A DNA stretch of 64,000 nucleotides from Daphnia carinata. Lineage: Eukaryota > Arthropoda > Branchiopoda > Diplostraca > Daphniidae. The notes under the pieces are model-generated. The model worked only from the letters and a program-made list of their open reading frames with translations, searched no databases and was not told the origin of the DNA. The stretch covers positions 9,276,679 to 9,340,678 of the forward strand of contig NC_081337.1 of the NCBI RefSeq assembly GCF_022539665.2, read 5' to 3'. Positions 62,001 to 64,000 of the stretch are shown in pieces. Made by a program: the position numbers and the translations under genes. The first letter of the stretch is position 1. Each line of letters opens with the position of its first letter.

Positions 62001-62931
62001 ATGCGACAATAAAAAAAGCCCGTAGCTCCGGCTACTGTTACACTCGTATACTAAACATACATCCATTGCCTAGCTCAGCATAGTTTTTTTTTTCCTACAA
62101 CAAAACCAACGATACGGGTTCCTTTTTATATCATCCCTTTATCGATATGGAAAAATAATAAAAGAAGAGGGGGGTGTGTGTAAGCCCAGTTGGATATGGT
62201 CAAAAGTCGGCCCTTTTGTAGATAGCCAAGAGCTTCCCTTTTTTTGTGTTGTTTTCTAGAAACACTGTAGAAGAACCAAAATTCATCAAATAATGAATCG
62301 TATTCCTTTTTTATTATTCGGCTATGAAAACGCTGAAAGAGAAAGTGGTTTTGATAGTCTTCTTTTTGAAAAATTGTACAACCCAATATAGAATTTTTAT
62401 TTTGGACTTTTGCGTGCGTGAAACCACCAGGAATGTGTCGAGCGAAACTCCCCGAAAGTAACGAAAAAAAATGACCGTCCTTTTCACGATCATTTGCCGG
62501 AAGGTAATTGCACCCCAAAGACTCTCGTGTTATTTTTTATTTTTACTTTTCCGCCTATCCTCCCATTTGGCAACGATCGAAACTTACTCCGCGTGAGTTA
62601 TGTGCCTGAATGCTTTTACAGGCAAACGGTGCGTGTTCGGTGCCGGACCGTACCTCCACCACGTTAATTACTTTTATCTACGCCGATCTAATGTCATGAA
62701 CGTTAGATATATAGCCTGTAAGAGGAACACACACAGCAGGATAGTAGCGAAACAAAAAGTTGAAATAAAACTACCGACTTACTATTGTTATTGCTGTTGT
62801 CTTTTTCGTTTTTGCCGGATGTGGATGTCCCGAATTGTGGGGGGGAAACGCGAAATGTACTTCGTGTGCCCGATGTGTTGGGCCGCTCCTTTCTTCTGGC
62901 TTCGTCCAGGCTTCCTAGCTGCCCATTTAAG

Positions 62932-62973
<42 letters not shown>

Positions 62974-63393
62974 CGCTTTTTAATGTTTTCGGAGGCACTG
63001 TGGAAGGAATGCCAAGAGTTGGTAAACTACTCAAAAAAGACGACAATATTGTGTTTGTTTATTCCTGGCACGTGGGACACCACTTGTATTTGAAGGAGGA
63101 AAAGTTGTCGCTGGAACACACAACAACTTTCGTGTAGTTTTTCTTTTAGCTGAGCAAAGGTCAACACGCTCACAGCATTTCAAATAAAAAATGTTTATTT
63201 CGTTCGTGTACGCTATTTTTAGTATTCTCGTCCTCTGTATGCGCGAAATATTTTTACAAACGACTGTCAATCAAAACTCCCACGTTTTCAACGGATTTAC
63301 GGCGGACACATGACGTCAGTTTTACATGCCGTTAAAGTGCACCTACATTCATCGAATTAATTAGCTTTATTCAATTAAAGATGATTAATTGTT
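59089..63393. other. Long T-rich, low-complexity non-coding region
   Basis: Contains a 22-base poly-A run (59349-59370), several poly-T and T/C tracts, a CT microsatellite and a GC-richer stretch at 60560-60800 that could be 5' UTR of a minus-strand gene. Open frames here lack motifs and follow the base bias. Confidence 0.35.
62936..62965. repeat. (CT)n microsatellite
   Basis: About fourteen uninterrupted CT units, followed by a T tract. Confidence 0.85.
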
Positions 63394-64000
63394 TTACTTG
63401 TCTGCGATGGGCACATAATCAGAGATTATGAAACCGTCCTGATCAACGCAAAAAGCTGCCCCTCCAATGGTTTGCATTGGCTCGTAATTGCCACCATTGT
63501 CACATTGGTAACTATGTGCTTTATTGGCATCCGCAAAAATGACTTGATCTCGTGCGCAATCTGCCCACAAAAAACGAGAAAAATTTAAATCGCCGTTCAA
63601 AAACAAAAAATTAACATGCGGTAATAGCTTACAGCATTTCTGTGTCAGCTCCGAATTGGTGTTGAGCTGGGTGGAGTAGGACCCAATGTTTACATTCGCC
63701 CGCCTTTTTTTTTAACACGAAAAAATAAAATTATAATAACACGTCAATTATCCCATGACAGTAAATGCTAGTTTCGTTTTTGTTTTTTTGCTCTATGCGT
63801 AGGTAGTAATTAGTTAATTACGTGCGGCAATAGCACTGGTTCCCATCGCACTGTTTAGCGTAGTAGGATCCATCGGGGTCACACTGAGGCGCAGCGAGCG
63901 TGATTGGATTACCTCCGTGGTAGTTCATTTCCTTTTTGATGAGTGCCAAAGCGTTGAACTGGCTGTCACAAGTCTTCAAGTAATTGAATCCCATGGTGGT
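63394..64000 (-). CDS. Thyroglobulin type-1-like cysteine-rich protein, 3' end (5' part outside window)
   Basis: Three exons on the minus strand were traced: 64000-63822, 63703-63633 and 63560-63394, all in phase, with stop at 63394. Two cysteine patterns stand out: APQCDPDGSYYAKQCDGNQC followed by YCR, and YQCDNGGNYEPMQTIGG followed by AAFCVDQDG. Both follow the thyroglobulin type-1 scheme (Y-x-P-x-Q-C, then C-x-C-V-D). Such domains often inhibit or bind proteases in secreted proteins. The second unit lacks the first C of the usual CWCV, so it is degenerate. Only the C-terminal ~138 residues are inside the window. Confidence 0.55.

Overview
This window is nuclear DNA of an animal. Genes are split into many small exons separated by short introns (mostly 60-80 bp, GT-AG). 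There are arthropod-style TATA plus TCAGT initiator promoters, and gene spacing is compact. Gene content (RSBN1, MIC19, UBA2, ECI2, ACOX1, CHCHD7, a senataxin-class helicase) together with a DUF2828 gene and paired lineage-restricted membrane proteins fits a branchiopod crustacean such as Daphnia. The species call is inference. All exon structures were rebuilt by eye from splice signals, reading phase and family knowledge; no search was run.

Left block (0-12.5 kb, all minus strand): two membrane-protein families in the nested order A1-B1-B2-A2. The A genes look like DUF4792/DUF4793 single-pass glycoproteins. The B genes look like TspO/MBR-related multi-pass proteins. B1 carries one extra base in its first exon relative to B2.

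Housekeeping block (13-29 kb): an RSBN1/DPY-21-type histone demethylase, MICOS subunit MIC19/CHCHD3 (minus), a DUF2828 gene (Ro60-like with a vWA domain), SUMO-activating enzyme subunit UBA2 (13 exons), peroxisomal enoyl-CoA isomerase ECI2 (minus, ends SKL), a small unidentified spliced gene, and a SEFIR-domain IL-17-receptor-like gene (minus).

Helicase block (29-44.4 kb): a 16-exon, 1,764-residue gene joins an N-terminal FHA domain to a long acidic linker and a senataxin/Sen1-type SF1 helicase. A truncated, inverted paralog of only the linker lies at 29.2-31.0 kb and shares two intron positions. Between them are CHCHD7/COX23 and an orphan promoter with three identically spaced CCAAT-CArG cassettes (32.8-33.2 kb).

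Right block (46-64 kb): a secreted low-complexity protein, one of two hAT-type non-autonomous elements, peroxisomal acyl-CoA oxidase ACOX1 (15 exons including a 14-nt microexon, ends SKL), a sarcospan-like tetraspan gene (minus), a long T-rich region with one Pro/Gln-rich first exon, and the 3' end of a thyroglobulin-type-1-like secreted protein at the right edge.

Two functional pairs recur: peroxisomal beta-oxidation (ECI2, ACOX1) and twin-CX9C mitochondrial intermembrane-space proteins (MIC19, CHCHD7).
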